Origin: Pseudomonas sp. NFIX28
GTDB taxonomy: Bacteria; Pseudomonadota; Gammaproteobacteria; Pseudomonadales; Pseudomonadaceae
Direction: 5' to 3'
Assembly: GCF_900107395.1 (NCBI RefSeq)
Contig: NZ_FNPW01000002.1
Coordinates: 186,001-250,000 of the forward strand
Length of the DNA: 64,000 nt
The position numbers were made by a program, and so were the translations under genes. The notes below the pieces were generated by a model. The model worked only from the letters and a program-made list of their open reading frames with translations. It was not told where the DNA came from and did not search any database. Of the stretch, positions 10,287 to 18,593 are shown piece after piece (the first letter of the stretch is position 1; each line of letters begins with the position of its first letter).

Positions 10287-10913
10287 TCAGGCCTGTTGCA
10301 CGAAGGTCAGGCGCACGGCGAAGCCGATCAGCAGGCTGCCGAACAACCATTGCTGGGCCCGCTGGGCGGTGCGGCTATGTGCGAGCCAGCGGCCGATCCA
10401 GGCGCCGGCCAGGGCGTAGACGCTGTCGAACAGCAACCCCACCAGCACCAGCAGCAGGCCCAGGCTGGCGAATTGCACGGCCACGGGGCCGGCCTGCGGG
10501 TCGACGAACTGCGGCAGCAGCACCGAGCAGAACAGCAGCGCCTTGGGGTTGAGCAGGTTGGTCAGCAGGCCGCGGCGGATCGCTTCGCGCCAGCGCAATG
10601 CGCTCGCGGCCTGGTCGCTGTGCAGGCTGGGCAGCATGTTCGAGCGCAAACACTGCACGCCGAGCCACAGCAGGTACGCGGCGCCGCCCAGGCGCACCAC
10701 CTCGAAGGTCCAGGGCGCGGCCTTGAACAGGGTAGCCAGGCCCAGCGCCGCCAAGGCCACATGGCAGCCCCGGGCAATCGCCAGGCCCACCGCGGTGGCC
10801 AGCGCCAGGCCCTTGCCCTGGCGGGCGCCGGTTTGCAGCAGGAGGATCATATCGGGACCGGGCAGCAGATAGACCACCGCCAATGCCAGGAAAAACATCC
10901 ACAGTTGCGTCAC
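10287..10913 (-). CDS. LysE family amino-acid exporter
   Basis: 208 residues, six hydrophobic segments, matching the LysE/RhtB family length. The family signature is at the N-terminus: YLLPGPDMILLLQTGARQGK (residues 15-34), followed by G-x-A-x-A-R-G-C-H in helix 2 and NLLNPKALLF (about residue 123). These proteins export amino acids or homoserine lactone-like molecules across the inner membrane by proton antiport; the substrate is not readable. It is divergent from an Lrp-type regulator 137 bases away, the usual arrangement for a locally controlled exporter. Confidence 0.9.
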   Translation of the reverse strand: MTQLWMFFLALAVVYLLPGPDMILLLQTGARQGKGLALATAVGLAIARGCHVALAALGLATLFKAAPWTFEVVRLGGAAYLLWLGVQCLRSNMLPSLHSDQAASALRWREAIRRGLLTNLLNPKALLFCSVLLPQFVDPQAGPVAVQFASLGLLLVLVGLLFDSVYALAGAWIGRWLAHSRTAQRAQQWLFGSLLIGFAVRLTFVQQA

Positions 10914-11050
10914 CTTGCCACCCCCTTTCGTTGTCGATTCGGTAACCAGAGTCTAGGGCCGAAGGGCAGGGCAGGTGCTTGCGTAGTCAGCCAGCATGCA
11001 GGCGGAAATTGGCATAATCTTCCACCTGGACCTGGAGTGACTATCGGAAA

Positions 11051-11533
11051 ATGCCAAAAATGAAACTGGACGCCTACGACCGCAAGATTCTCGCCGCGCT
11101 GCAGCGCGACGGGCGCCTGAGCAATGTGCAATTGGCGGAGGAAATCGGCCTGTCGCCTTCACCCTGCCTGCGCCGGGTTCGGATGCTGGAAGAGGCCGGG
11201 GTGATTCGCGGCTACCAGGCCAACCTCGACCGCGATGAAGTGGGCCTGGGGCTGACGGTCTTCGTCGGGGTCAAGGTTGAGCGGCACACCGATGAGCATT
11301 CCGAAGCCTTCCACCGCGCGGTGACGGCGCTGCCGGAGGTGCTTTCGGCGTTCCTGGTGTCTGGCGAGTCGGACTTTCTGCTGCAGGTGGTGGTGCCGGA
11401 CCTGCGCGCCTACGACCGCTTCCTTACCGGCAGCCTGTTGAAACTGCCGGGCGTCAGCGATATCCGCAGCAACTTCGCGATCCACACAGTGAAAACCCCG
11501 GGCGCGCTGCCGCTGGGGCATCTGCCGGCGTGA
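11051..11533 (+). CDS. Lrp/AsnC family transcriptional regulator
   Basis: 160 residues. The N-terminal winged helix-turn-helix has the family pattern LDAYDRKILAALQRDGR (residues 5-21) and LAEEIGLSPSPCLRRVRMLE; the C-terminal RAM domain (about residues 70-150) binds the effector amino acid and mediates octamer assembly (VFVGVKVERHTDEHSEAF, VSGESDFLLQVVVPDLRAYD). ATG 11051 and ATG 11060 are both possible starts. It is divergent from the LysE exporter and probably senses that exporter's substrate. Confidence 0.9.
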   Translation: MPKMKLDAYDRKILAALQRDGRLSNVQLAEEIGLSPSPCLRRVRMLEEAGVIRGYQANLDRDEVGLGLTVFVGVKVERHTDEHSEAFHRAVTALPEVLSAFLVSGESDFLLQVVVPDLRAYDRFLTGSLLKLPGVSDIRSNFAIHTVKTPGALPLGHLPA

Positions 11534-11542
11534 CGCGGTTTG

Positions 11543-11623
11543 GAGCCGTTGCCGAAGATCTTTGGCGATCTTGAGATCCTTGCGCGCCCTGCGGTCGCGA
11601 TCGCAGCCTGCGGCAGCGGCTAC
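11543..11623. repeat. REP doublet, family A (left arm degenerate)
   Basis: The left arm GAGCCGTTGCCGAAG has drifted; the right arm GCAGCCTGCGGCAGCGGCTAC is intact. It lies just after the Lrp gene stop. Confidence 0.7.
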
Positions 11624-11705
11624 AGGGGCCGTGAATGTTGGCTGGGGTGGGGTTGCTGGAATGATGAAGGGGCAATTCGCGGAACGACGCCTGGCGCGGT
11701 TTTTT

Positions 11706-11806
11706 GTAGCCGCTGCCGAAGGCTGCGATAAGGCCGCAGGCCTTCGGCGATCTTGCGGCCTTGCGCGCGCCCTGCGGTCGCGATCGCAGCCTGCGGCAGC
11801 GGCTAC
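11706..11806. repeat. REP doublet, family A
   Basis: Intact inverted pair GTAGCCGCTGCCGAAGGCTG and GCAGCCTGCGGCAGCGGCTAC. With the copy at 11543 it fills the 290 bases between the convergent Lrp and lipoamide dehydrogenase genes. The stretch before each left arm (GCGGAACGACGCCTGGCGCGG at 11679, GCGAAATGACGCCTGGCGCGG at 10138) is also shared with the 10165 copy, so the repeated block is longer than the REP alone. Confidence 0.85.
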
Positions 11807-11823
11807 AGGGCGCGGCAGCGGGG

Positions 11824-13224
11824 CTACATCTGCGTTGCCATCCCTTCGACATCCATGGCGGCCTGGCGCAGGGCCTCGGAGCGGGTCGGGTGGGGGTGGC
11901 AGGTCAGGGCGATGTCTTCGGCCGAGGCGGAGAACTCCATGGCCACGCAATATTCGCCGATCATTTCGCTGACGCTCGGGCCTACCAGATGCACGCCGAG
12001 GATCTCGTCGGTCTGCGCGTCCGCCAGGACCTTGGCGAAACCTTCGGTCTCGTGGTTGATCTTGGCCCGGCTGTTGGCCGTGAAGGGGAACTTGCCGGCC
12101 TTGTAGGCCCGGCCCTCGGCCTTGAGCTGCTCTTCGGTCTTGCCGACGCTGGCCAGCTCCGGCCGGGTGTAGATCACGCTGGGGATCAGGTTGTAATTCA
12201 CTTCGGCGGCCTTGCCGGCGATCTGCTCGATACAGGCCATGGCCTCGTCCTCGGCCTTGTGGGCGAGCATCGGCCCGGAGGTGACGTCGCCAATCACCCA
12301 CACGCCGGCGGCCGCGGTGCGGTGCCGCTGGTTGGCGAGCATGCCGCGCGAATCGGTGTCCAGGCCGACGTTCTCCAGGCCCAGGCCCCGGGTATAGGGC
12401 CGGCGGCCGATAGCCACCAGCACATAGTCGGCTTCCAGCAGTTCCAGGGCGCCGCCCGCCGCCGGTTCGACGCTCAGCTGCACGCCGTGCTCCGAGGTGC
12501 TGGCGCTATTGACCTTGGTGCCGAGCCTGAAGGCGATCCCCTGCTTGGCCAGGGCGCGTTGCAGGGTCTTGCCCGCCTCGCCATCGACGCCGGGGCAGAT
12601 GCGGTCCAGGTATTCGATCACCGTCACCTGGGCCCCCAGGCGCCGCCATACCGAGCCCAGCTCCAGGCCGATCACCCCGGCGCCGATCACCACCAGGTGC
12701 CTGGGCACTTCGGCAAGAGACAGCGCGCCGGTGGAGTCGAGGATGCGCCGATTGTCGATCTCCACCCCGGGCAGTGGCGTCGGCTCGGAGCCGGTGGCGA
12801 TCACGATGTCCCTGGCCTGCAACCGGGTCTTGCCGCCGGCGCTGTCGGTCACCGTGACCTGGCCCGGGCCGTCGATATGGCCCCAGCCCTTGATCCAGTC
12901 GACCTTGTTCTTGCGGAACAGGAACTCGATGCCCTTGGTCAGGCCCGCCACGCTGTCGTCCTTCTGTTTCATCATCTGGGCGAGGTTGAGGCGGGGCTCG
13001 ACCTCGATGCCCAGCTCGGCGAATTCCTTGCCCATGGCCGCGTCGTACAGCTCCGAGGCGTGCAGCAAGGCCTTGGACGGCATGCAGCCGACGTTCAGGC
13101 AAGTGCCGCCGAGGGTCGCGCGACCCTCCACGCAGGCGGCCTTGAGCCCCAGCTGGCCAGCGCGAATAGCGGCGTTGTAGCCACCGGGACCCCCACCGAG
13201 GATGACGACGTCGTAGCTGCTCAT
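11824..13224 (-). CDS. lpd3: Dihydrolipoyl dehydrogenase (Lpd3-type)
   Basis: 466 residues, an FAD-dependent pyridine nucleotide-disulfide oxidoreductase that reoxidises dihydrolipoamide with NAD+. Motifs: FAD fingerprint VVILGGGPGGYNAA (residues 5-18), redox disulfide GGTCLNVGC near residue 43, NAD fingerprint VVIGAGVIGLELGSVW near 180, and the C-terminal catalytic H-x4-E (HPHPTRSE). It stands alone, without E1/E2 genes of an oxo-acid dehydrogenase beside it. Its 466-residue length equals that of P. putida LPD-3, which is why I use that name; lpdA would be an equally acceptable label. Confidence 0.9.
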   Translation of the reverse strand: MSSYDVVILGGGPGGYNAAIRAGQLGLKAACVEGRATLGGTCLNVGCMPSKALLHASELYDAAMGKEFAELGIEVEPRLNLAQMMKQKDDSVAGLTKGIEFLFRKNKVDWIKGWGHIDGPGQVTVTDSAGGKTRLQARDIVIATGSEPTPLPGVEIDNRRILDSTGALSLAEVPRHLVVIGAGVIGLELGSVWRRLGAQVTVIEYLDRICPGVDGEAGKTLQRALAKQGIAFRLGTKVNSASTSEHGVQLSVEPAAGGALELLEADYVLVAIGRRPYTRGLGLENVGLDTDSRGMLANQRHRTAAAGVWVIGDVTSGPMLAHKAEDEAMACIEQIAGKAAEVNYNLIPSVIYTRPELASVGKTEEQLKAEGRAYKAGKFPFTANSRAKINHETEGFAKVLADAQTDEILGVHLVGPSVSEMIGEYCVAMEFSASAEDIALTCHPHPTRSEALRQAAMDVEGMATQM

Positions 13225-13358
13225 GGCTGTTCTCCCTGCAATCGGAAAAGAAGGCTTTCAAAGATAGTCGAGCAAAAAATTACGGTCGTAATATGAGCGC
13301 GCGAAGCAACCCCGGTCAAGCCCGCGATCGCACCCCGCATGGCGATTGCATCTGCCTT

Positions 13359-13459
13359 GTAGGAGCGAAGCTTGCTCGCGAAAAGATCGCCAACGATGAC
13401 GCGTGCCGGTTGACGGCACGCCGCTTCGCGGCTTTCGCGAGCAAGCTTCGCTCCTACAG
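13359..13459. repeat. REP doublet, family B
   Basis: Inverted pair GTAGGAGCGAAGCTTGCTCGCGA on the left and TCGCGAGCAAGCTTCGCTCCTAC on the right, about 55 bases apart. The pair is perfectly complementary over at least 22 bases. It lies downstream of the CdsA-like gene and upstream of lpd3; the rest of the 249-base gap shows only an AT-rich stretch near 13260-13300 that may hold the lpd3 promoter. Confidence 0.85.
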
Positions 13460-13473
13460 AAGAAGGGAGGTGT

Positions 13474-14406
13474 TCAGGTCCACCAGTAGCGCACGAGGTG
13501 GAAGAAGATCGGCGCGGCGAAGCACACCGAGTCCAGGCGGTCGAGCATGCCGCCGTGGCCTTCGATCATGTGGCCCCAGTCCTTCACCCCGCGGTCGCGC
13601 TTGATCGCCGACATGACGATGCCGCCGGCGAAGCCCAGCAGGTTGATCAGCAGGGCGATCAGGAACGACTGCCAAATGGTGAAGGGGGTAATCCACCACA
13701 GCGCGCCGCCGATCAGCGAGGCCAGGAGGATGCCGCCGACAAAGCCTTCGACCGTCTTGGACGGCGACAGCCGCGGGGCGATCTTGCGTTTGCCGAAGAG
13801 TTTTCCACAGACGTACTGCAACACATCCGACATCTGCACCACGATCACCAGGTAGGCGATCAGCAGCAGGTTGCGGCCTTCGTAGCCGGCGATGTCCAGG
13901 GTCAGCAGCGCCGGGACGAACGACACGCAGAACACCGCGATCATCAGCCCCCACTGGACCTTGGAGGCGCGCTCGAGGAAGTGCGTGCTGTCGCCCCCGA
14001 GCGAGGCGAGGATCGGCAGCAGCAGGAACACATAGACCGGGATGAAGATCGAGAACAGCCCGTACCAGTCGAAATAGATCAGCAAATATTGCAGGGGCAG
14101 CGCCAGGTAGAACGCCGCCACCAGCGCCGGGTAGTCGCTGCGCCGGGTCGGCATCAGCGTCAGGAACTCGCGCAGGGCGTAGAAGGACACCGCGTAGAAC
14201 AGCAGGATCACCGCGCTGGTGCCGAGCCAGAAGGCGATGCCGATCACCAGCACCATCACCCACCAGGCGTTGATGCGCGCGTTGAGGTTGTCGATCACCG
14301 AGTTCGGCGCGCCGCGGCTGCGCAGCTTCAGCAGAAAACCGATCAGCGAGGCCAGCACCAGTACCGCGCCGATCCCGCCGAACAACATTAGGGTTTGCCT
14401 ATCCAT
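13474..14406 (-). CDS. CdsA-like phosphatidate cytidylyltransferase (YnbB-like)
   Basis: 310 residues with about eight hydrophobic helices. The complete CDP-diglyceride synthase signature is near the C-terminus: SAIKRDRGVKDWGHMIEGHG then GMLDR (S-x-x-K-R-x4-K-D-x-G-x2-I-x-G-H-G-G-x2-D-R). The reaction is CTP plus phosphatidate to CDP-diacylglycerol. Its start is one base beyond the acyltransferase stop region (14408). It is the last gene of a six-gene operon resembling E. coli ynbABCD, in which YnbB is the CdsA homologue; the housekeeping cdsA of Pseudomonas lies elsewhere, next to dxr. Confidence 0.85.
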   Translation of the reverse strand: MDRQTLMLFGGIGAVLVLASLIGFLLKLRSRGAPNSVIDNLNARINAWWVMVLVIGIAFWLGTSAVILLFYAVSFYALREFLTLMPTRRSDYPALVAAFYLALPLQYLLIYFDWYGLFSIFIPVYVFLLLPILASLGGDSTHFLERASKVQWGLMIAVFCVSFVPALLTLDIAGYEGRNLLLIAYLVIVVQMSDVLQYVCGKLFGKRKIAPRLSPSKTVEGFVGGILLASLIGGALWWITPFTIWQSFLIALLINLLGFAGGIVMSAIKRDRGVKDWGHMIEGHGGMLDRLDSVCFAAPIFFHLVRYWWT

Positions 14407-14407
14407 C

Positions 14408-15028
14408 TCAATGCTCCGGGGCCATGGCCAGCAGCGCTGCGCGGCTGCGTTCGAGGAAATGCTCTTTGCTTTCGCCGTCTTCCAGGGACAGCGGCGCGCC
14501 GAAGCGGGTGGTGCACAACAGCGGCAATGGCAGGAAACGGCCCTTGGGCATGACGCGGTTGAGGTTGGCGATCCACACCGGGATCAGCTGGGCCTGTGGA
14601 TAACTCTTCGCCAGGTGGTACAGGCCGCTCTTGAACGGCAGCAGGCCTTCCTCCTCCAGGTTGCGCGTGCCTTCGGGGAAGATGATCAGCGAATCGCCGT
14701 TGGCCAGGGCGTCGAGCATCGGCTGCAAGGGGTTATCCACAGGCTCCTTGCGCTCGCGGTCGATCAGCACGCCATTGAACACGCGGTTGATGATGTAGCG
14801 GCGCAGCGGGCGGGTCTGCCAGTAATCGGCGCCGGCCACCGGCCGCGTCACCTTGCGCAGCGCGGGCGGCAGCGAGGCCCAGAGCAGCACGAAGTCGCCG
14901 TGGCTGCTGTGGTTGGCGAAATAGATGCGTTGCACCGCTTCCGGCCCGCAGCCGAGCCACAGGCTGCGCGCCCCGGTGATGGTGCGGGCGGCGGAAGTAA
15001 TGAGGGTAGCGACCAGGGGTTCGAGCAT
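14408..15028 (-). CDS. PlsC-like 1-acylglycerol-3-phosphate acyltransferase
   Basis: 206 residues. The acyltransferase H-x4-D box is in FANHSSHGDFVLLW (about residues 36-49) and the substrate-binding motif FPEGTRNLEEEG is near residue 118 (consensus FPEGTRS). The family acylates lysophosphatidic acid to phosphatidic acid in the inner membrane. Placed directly upstream of the CdsA-like gene, it could supply that enzyme's substrate. The start ATG follows the preceding gene's stop by 9 bases (RBS GGAATTC-like). A plsC copy is not part of E. coli ynbABCD, so this is an addition to the module. Confidence 0.85.
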   Translation of the reverse strand: MLEPLVATLITSAARTITGARSLWLGCGPEAVQRIYFANHSSHGDFVLLWASLPPALRKVTRPVAGADYWQTRPLRRYIINRVFNGVLIDRERKEPVDNPLQPMLDALANGDSLIIFPEGTRNLEEEGLLPFKSGLYHLAKSYPQAQLIPVWIANLNRVMPKGRFLPLPLLCTTRFGAPLSLEDGESKEHFLERSRAALLAMAPEH

Positions 15029-15037
15029 GAGAATTCC

Positions 15038-15493
15038 TTATCCGGCGACGACCAGCCAGGGGCTGGCCAGGATGAAACCCAGTGTCAGCAGCACTTGCGC
15101 CGCCAGCAGCCAGGCCTGGCGACGCAACAGGCCGAGGGCGCCGCGGCTGCGTTGTGGCCACGGGCGACCGCCGGCATGCGCCGGTTGCAGGCCCAGGGCG
15201 CTCAGCGCCTGGTCCAGCTCGGCGCCGCGCTCGGTCAGCGGCAGCGGGCTGTCCGCCACCCGCTGGAACAGCTCGGCGTCGAAGGCCACCCGCAGCGCCC
15301 AGTATTTTTGCAGCACGCCCAGCACCAGCAGGGCGACGCTCAGGCCGATGGCCCAGGGAGCGGCCACGCCGAGCAAAAACTGGCCGAGGCCGAGCAGGGC
15401 GCCGAGCAGCGCCAGGCCTGTGGATAACAGGTCCAGCGAATGCCCGCGGCGCAACAGGCTGGCCACGGTGTGCAGTTGCATGTCAGTGGCCAT
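15038..15493 (-). CDS. Small membrane protein of the ynb-like operon (unknown function)
   Basis: 151 residues from ATG 15493 (MATDMQLHTVASLLRRGHSL), a start that overlaps the end of the phosphatase gene by 11 bases. It has two hydrophobic segments at about residues 20-65 and one at 125-150, with a soluble stretch between. I recognise no domain. Its tight coupling to the phosphatase and the acyltransferase argues that it is a subunit or helper of the same pathway. Longer upstream starts in this frame lie inside the phosphatase gene. Confidence 0.7.
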   Translation of the reverse strand: MATDMQLHTVASLLRRGHSLDLLSTGLALLGALLGLGQFLLGVAAPWAIGLSVALLVLGVLQKYWALRVAFDAELFQRVADSPLPLTERGAELDQALSALGLQPAHAGGRPWPQRSRGALGLLRRQAWLLAAQVLLTLGFILASPWLVVAG

Positions 15494-16829
15494 GGACGCT
15501 CCCCCGGGCTGTGGATAAAGGCTCCAGGGCCTCGCGGTGCGCGGCGTGCAGGACGATGTGCGGGCAGGCGCGGCGGATCTGCACGATGGCCGCGTCGACG
15601 CTGGCGGCACGGCCGCTGTGCAGCAGCCACGCGGCCACGGCGGTGGCGCTGCGCGAATAACCCAGGGCGCAGCAGACCAGCAGCGGCGCGTGCTCGCGCA
15701 GGCTTTCGATGGCGTGCGCGGCCTCGCGGCATTGCGCGGTGGTGGGCGCGGTCAGGTCGAGCACCGGCACGCAGCGATAGGCCAGGTGGCGGCCATCCAC
15801 GGACAGCTCGGCGCACAGGTCGAGCACCGCGCTGAACCGGCTGTCCTGCAATTCGCCCGGGGTCGGCACGCGCCCCAGCCAGACGTTATCCACAACCTCG
15901 CCCGGCTGTGGATGTTTGCGTGTCCACAGCCGCGAATTGAGCCAGGCCGCCGCCAGATACGGCGCCAGCAGCCAGCGCGCGGCGCTGTCGAGGCGGCCGT
16001 CCGCGCCTTTCTGGAAGCCCCTGGCATCGAACACGGCATAGTTCAGCGCCACCAGCAGCAGCGACACCGCCGGCCACAACAGCCACAGCCAGGCCCCGCC
16101 GAAGATAAAGGCCGGGGCGGCGAATGCCGCGGCGCCCACGGCGTAGCGCAGCGCCAGGCGCCAGCGCTGGCGATCGCGAGCCAGGCGCAGGTTCTGCAGC
16201 ATCCCGGGGCGGTCCAGCGGCCACAGCCAGACGCACAGCCAGCCGGCCAGGGCGCCTGTCGGCACATCAATAAAGTGATGTTGATAAGTGGTCAGCACCG
16301 ACACGCCGATCAGCGCAAACCAGCCGTGCACCAGCCAGCGCCAGGCGCCCTGGACATGCCGCGCGTAGCAGACCCACAGCACCACCAGCAGCGCGATGTG
16401 CAGCGATGGCGCCTGGTTGAACGGCTTGTCGAAGCCGGCCAGCACGTCGAACAGCCAGCCGAACAGGCCATCCAGCTCCGGCCGCTGGAAGGTGAAGCGC
16501 AACGGCCAGAGCAAAAAGCAACTGACCGCGATGACTTGCGCGCTCAACAGGCGCAGGGCGTGGCGCTTGAGCTCTTGCCGGCTGTTGGGCAGCAGCAGGG
16601 AAAAGCCGTACAGCAGGTCGATCGACCAATAGGGCACGATGGTCCAGGCCCAGAACGGCATCTGCCGCTCCCAGTCGAACACCAGGCTGCCGACCTCGGC
16701 GCGCTGCGCCGTCACCCAGGTGGCGAAGCCATAGGTGCCGAAAAACAGCGGCGCCAGCAGCAACAGCCAGAGCACCGCGGGTTTCAGCAGGCCGGGCTCG
16801 CGGGTGTATGTCGCGGCGGCGGTCATCAT
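15483..16829 (-). CDS. PAP2 / dual-specificity phosphatase fusion (YnbD-like)
   Basis: 448 residues from ATG 16829, which overlaps the hydrolase stop (ATGATGA). The N-terminal two-thirds is a multi-helix membrane domain of the PAP2 superfamily: FNQAPSLHIALLVVLW (SLH of the PAP2 core) and HHFIDVPTGALAG (H-x3-D) are visible around residues 135-205. The C-terminal 150 residues are a cytoplasmic dual-specificity phosphatase with the P-loop CALGYSRSA (C-x5-R) near residue 400 and an upstream general-acid region. This two-domain layout is that of E. coli YnbD. It would remove phosphate from a lipid phosphate or phosphatidyl head group. Confidence 0.85.
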   Translation of the reverse strand: MMTAAATYTREPGLLKPAVLWLLLLAPLFFGTYGFATWVTAQRAEVGSLVFDWERQMPFWAWTIVPYWSIDLLYGFSLLLPNSRQELKRHALRLLSAQVIAVSCFLLWPLRFTFQRPELDGLFGWLFDVLAGFDKPFNQAPSLHIALLVVLWVCYARHVQGAWRWLVHGWFALIGVSVLTTYQHHFIDVPTGALAGWLCVWLWPLDRPGMLQNLRLARDRQRWRLALRYAVGAAAFAAPAFIFGGAWLWLLWPAVSLLLVALNYAVFDARGFQKGADGRLDSAARWLLAPYLAAAWLNSRLWTRKHPQPGEVVDNVWLGRVPTPGELQDSRFSAVLDLCAELSVDGRHLAYRCVPVLDLTAPTTAQCREAAHAIESLREHAPLLVCCALGYSRSATAVAAWLLHSGRAASVDAAIVQIRRACPHIVLHAAHREALEPLSTARGSVHGH

Positions 16830-18583
16830 TGCACCCGCTGCGCCAGCGACACGCTGAAAATGCCCCACTGATCCACGCGCAGGCTAATCCGCCGGAACCC
16901 CGCGGCTTCCACCAGTTGGTCCATCTCGGCCTGGGTCCGGCGCCGCATGACCCAGGCCTGCCCCGCGCGGTGGCTGGTCAGGGCGCGGGCGATCAGTTCC
17001 AGCTGCGGGTGCCACGGCTGCCCGGTGTACACCAGGTAGCCGCCGGGTTCCACGGCGGCGGCCAGGCCGGCCAGGGAGTCGCTGACCATCTGGTTGTCGG
17101 CGAACAGCTCGTACAGGCCGGAGACCACCGCCAGCGTCGGCTTGGGCTCCAGGGCCGCGAGGTCGTTGCGGTCGAAGGCGTCGGCCTTGACGAAGCGGGC
17201 AATCTCGCCCAGGCCTTTCTCGGCGATCAGCGCGCTACCGTCGCGCACGTTGATGTCGCTGTAGTCGCGCAGCAGGATCGATTCCGGCAGCGGGCTGACG
17301 CCCTGCAAGGCTTCGAGGATGTAGCGCCCGTGGCCGGCGGCAATGTCGACGATGCGCACTTCGCGTTGTTCGGCGCGCAACTTCTCCATGGCCAGGCGCA
17401 GCAGTTCCTCCACGTGCAGCTTGCGCTGGCGAATGCCGCGCCAGCCGATGGAGTCCAGGTAGTTGCGGTCGATCATCCGGCCCAGGGCCGAGGTGCCGGT
17501 CGGGCGGTTGCGATACACGTAGTCCAAAGTGCTGCCGGAGTCGAAACCGGTGTCGAAGCCCAGCTTGACCCCGGCCGAGAGCCGGCTGCCCAGGCGCATG
17601 CTGGCGCGGGTCATGCGCCAGTAAAGGTCGCGCAGCGAGTTGCGGGGCAGGGGCGCCGCCAGCGCCTCGGACTCGGCGCAGGTCAGGCCCAGGCGGTCGG
17701 CGTCGAGCAGGGAAGGGCGGCTTAGGGGCCGCGCGAAGTTCTGCAGGATGAACCGCCGCACGCTGGCGACGGCCGGGGCCCGGGCTTTCTCGCCGAGGGT
17801 GTCGTGGAAGAAGCCCGGCAGGATGTGTTTTTCCTTGTGCAGGCTGCCCAGGCGCTCGAAGAACTGCTCCTGGGGGCGGCGATGGACGACGAAGTCGGCG
17901 CCGGAGATCAGCAGCTGGGTCGGCACCTGGATCGCCTGGGCGTCGGCCACCACGCGCTCGGCGGCTTCGTACAGGCCGAGCAGCACGTTCACCGAGATCG
18001 CCTTGGTGATCAGCGGGTCGCTGTCATAGGAGGCCACGCGCGCCGGGTCGTGGCTGAGAAAGCGCGCCTTGACGTAGCTGTTGACGAAGAAGTTGCCGCG
18101 AAAACGCCGCATCAACGCCAGGCCCGGGCGGGCGAAAGGCACGTAGAGCTTGACCTTGAACGCCGGCGACGCCAGCACCAGGGCGCGGATGCGCGGCGCG
18201 TAGTCATGGACCCAGGTGGACGCGATCACCGCGCCGACGCTCTGGGCCACCACCGCCATGTGCTCTTCTTCGATGCCGTGGCTGGCCCGCAGGTGGTCGC
18301 AGAAGGTCTGCACGTCGCGCACGCTGGTGGCGAAGCTCGGGCTGTCGCCGCGGGCGCCCGGCGACTGGCCGTGGCCGCGGGCGTCCCAGGCGAAGAAATC
18401 GAAGGCCGGCAGGTCCAGCTCGTCCACCAGGTGGGCGATGCGCGCCGAGTGTTCATGGCCGCGATGGAACAGCAGCACGGCCTGGCGCGGGGCGTCCGAG
18501 GGAACGGCGGTGGCCGGCCAGTGGCGGTAGAACAGCTCGACGCCGTCGTGGGTGGTGAAGGTCTGATGGAGCGCTTCGCGCAT
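16826..18583 (-). CDS. Alpha/beta hydrolase fused to SAM-dependent methyltransferase (YnbC-like)
   Basis: 585 residues. Residues 1-275 form an alpha/beta hydrolase of the monoacylglycerol-lipase type: the AWDARGHGQS motif, the nucleophile elbow AQSVGAVIA (G-x-S-x-G replaced by Q-S-V-G) near 113, and the C-terminal His in PGFFHDTLGE. Residues 300-585 form a class I methyltransferase: VRIVDIAAGHGRYILEAL (motif I), LLRDYSDINV and LAVVSGLYELFADN. The same fusion is E. coli YnbC. Cleaving a lipid ester and methylating the product or another head group are the likely paired activities; neither is demonstrated here. The gene is coupled to YnbD by a 4-base overlap. Confidence 0.85.
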   Translation of the reverse strand: MREALHQTFTTHDGVELFYRHWPATAVPSDAPRQAVLLFHRGHEHSARIAHLVDELDLPAFDFFAWDARGHGQSPGARGDSPSFATSVRDVQTFCDHLRASHGIEEEHMAVVAQSVGAVIASTWVHDYAPRIRALVLASPAFKVKLYVPFARPGLALMRRFRGNFFVNSYVKARFLSHDPARVASYDSDPLITKAISVNVLLGLYEAAERVVADAQAIQVPTQLLISGADFVVHRRPQEQFFERLGSLHKEKHILPGFFHDTLGEKARAPAVASVRRFILQNFARPLSRPSLLDADRLGLTCAESEALAAPLPRNSLRDLYWRMTRASMRLGSRLSAGVKLGFDTGFDSGSTLDYVYRNRPTGTSALGRMIDRNYLDSIGWRGIRQRKLHVEELLRLAMEKLRAEQREVRIVDIAAGHGRYILEALQGVSPLPESILLRDYSDINVRDGSALIAEKGLGEIARFVKADAFDRNDLAALEPKPTLAVVSGLYELFADNQMVSDSLAGLAAAVEPGGYLVYTGQPWHPQLELIARALTSHRAGQAWVMRRRTQAEMDQLVEAAGFRRISLRVDQWGIFSVSLAQRVQ

Positions 18584-18593
18584 GGCAACTTCC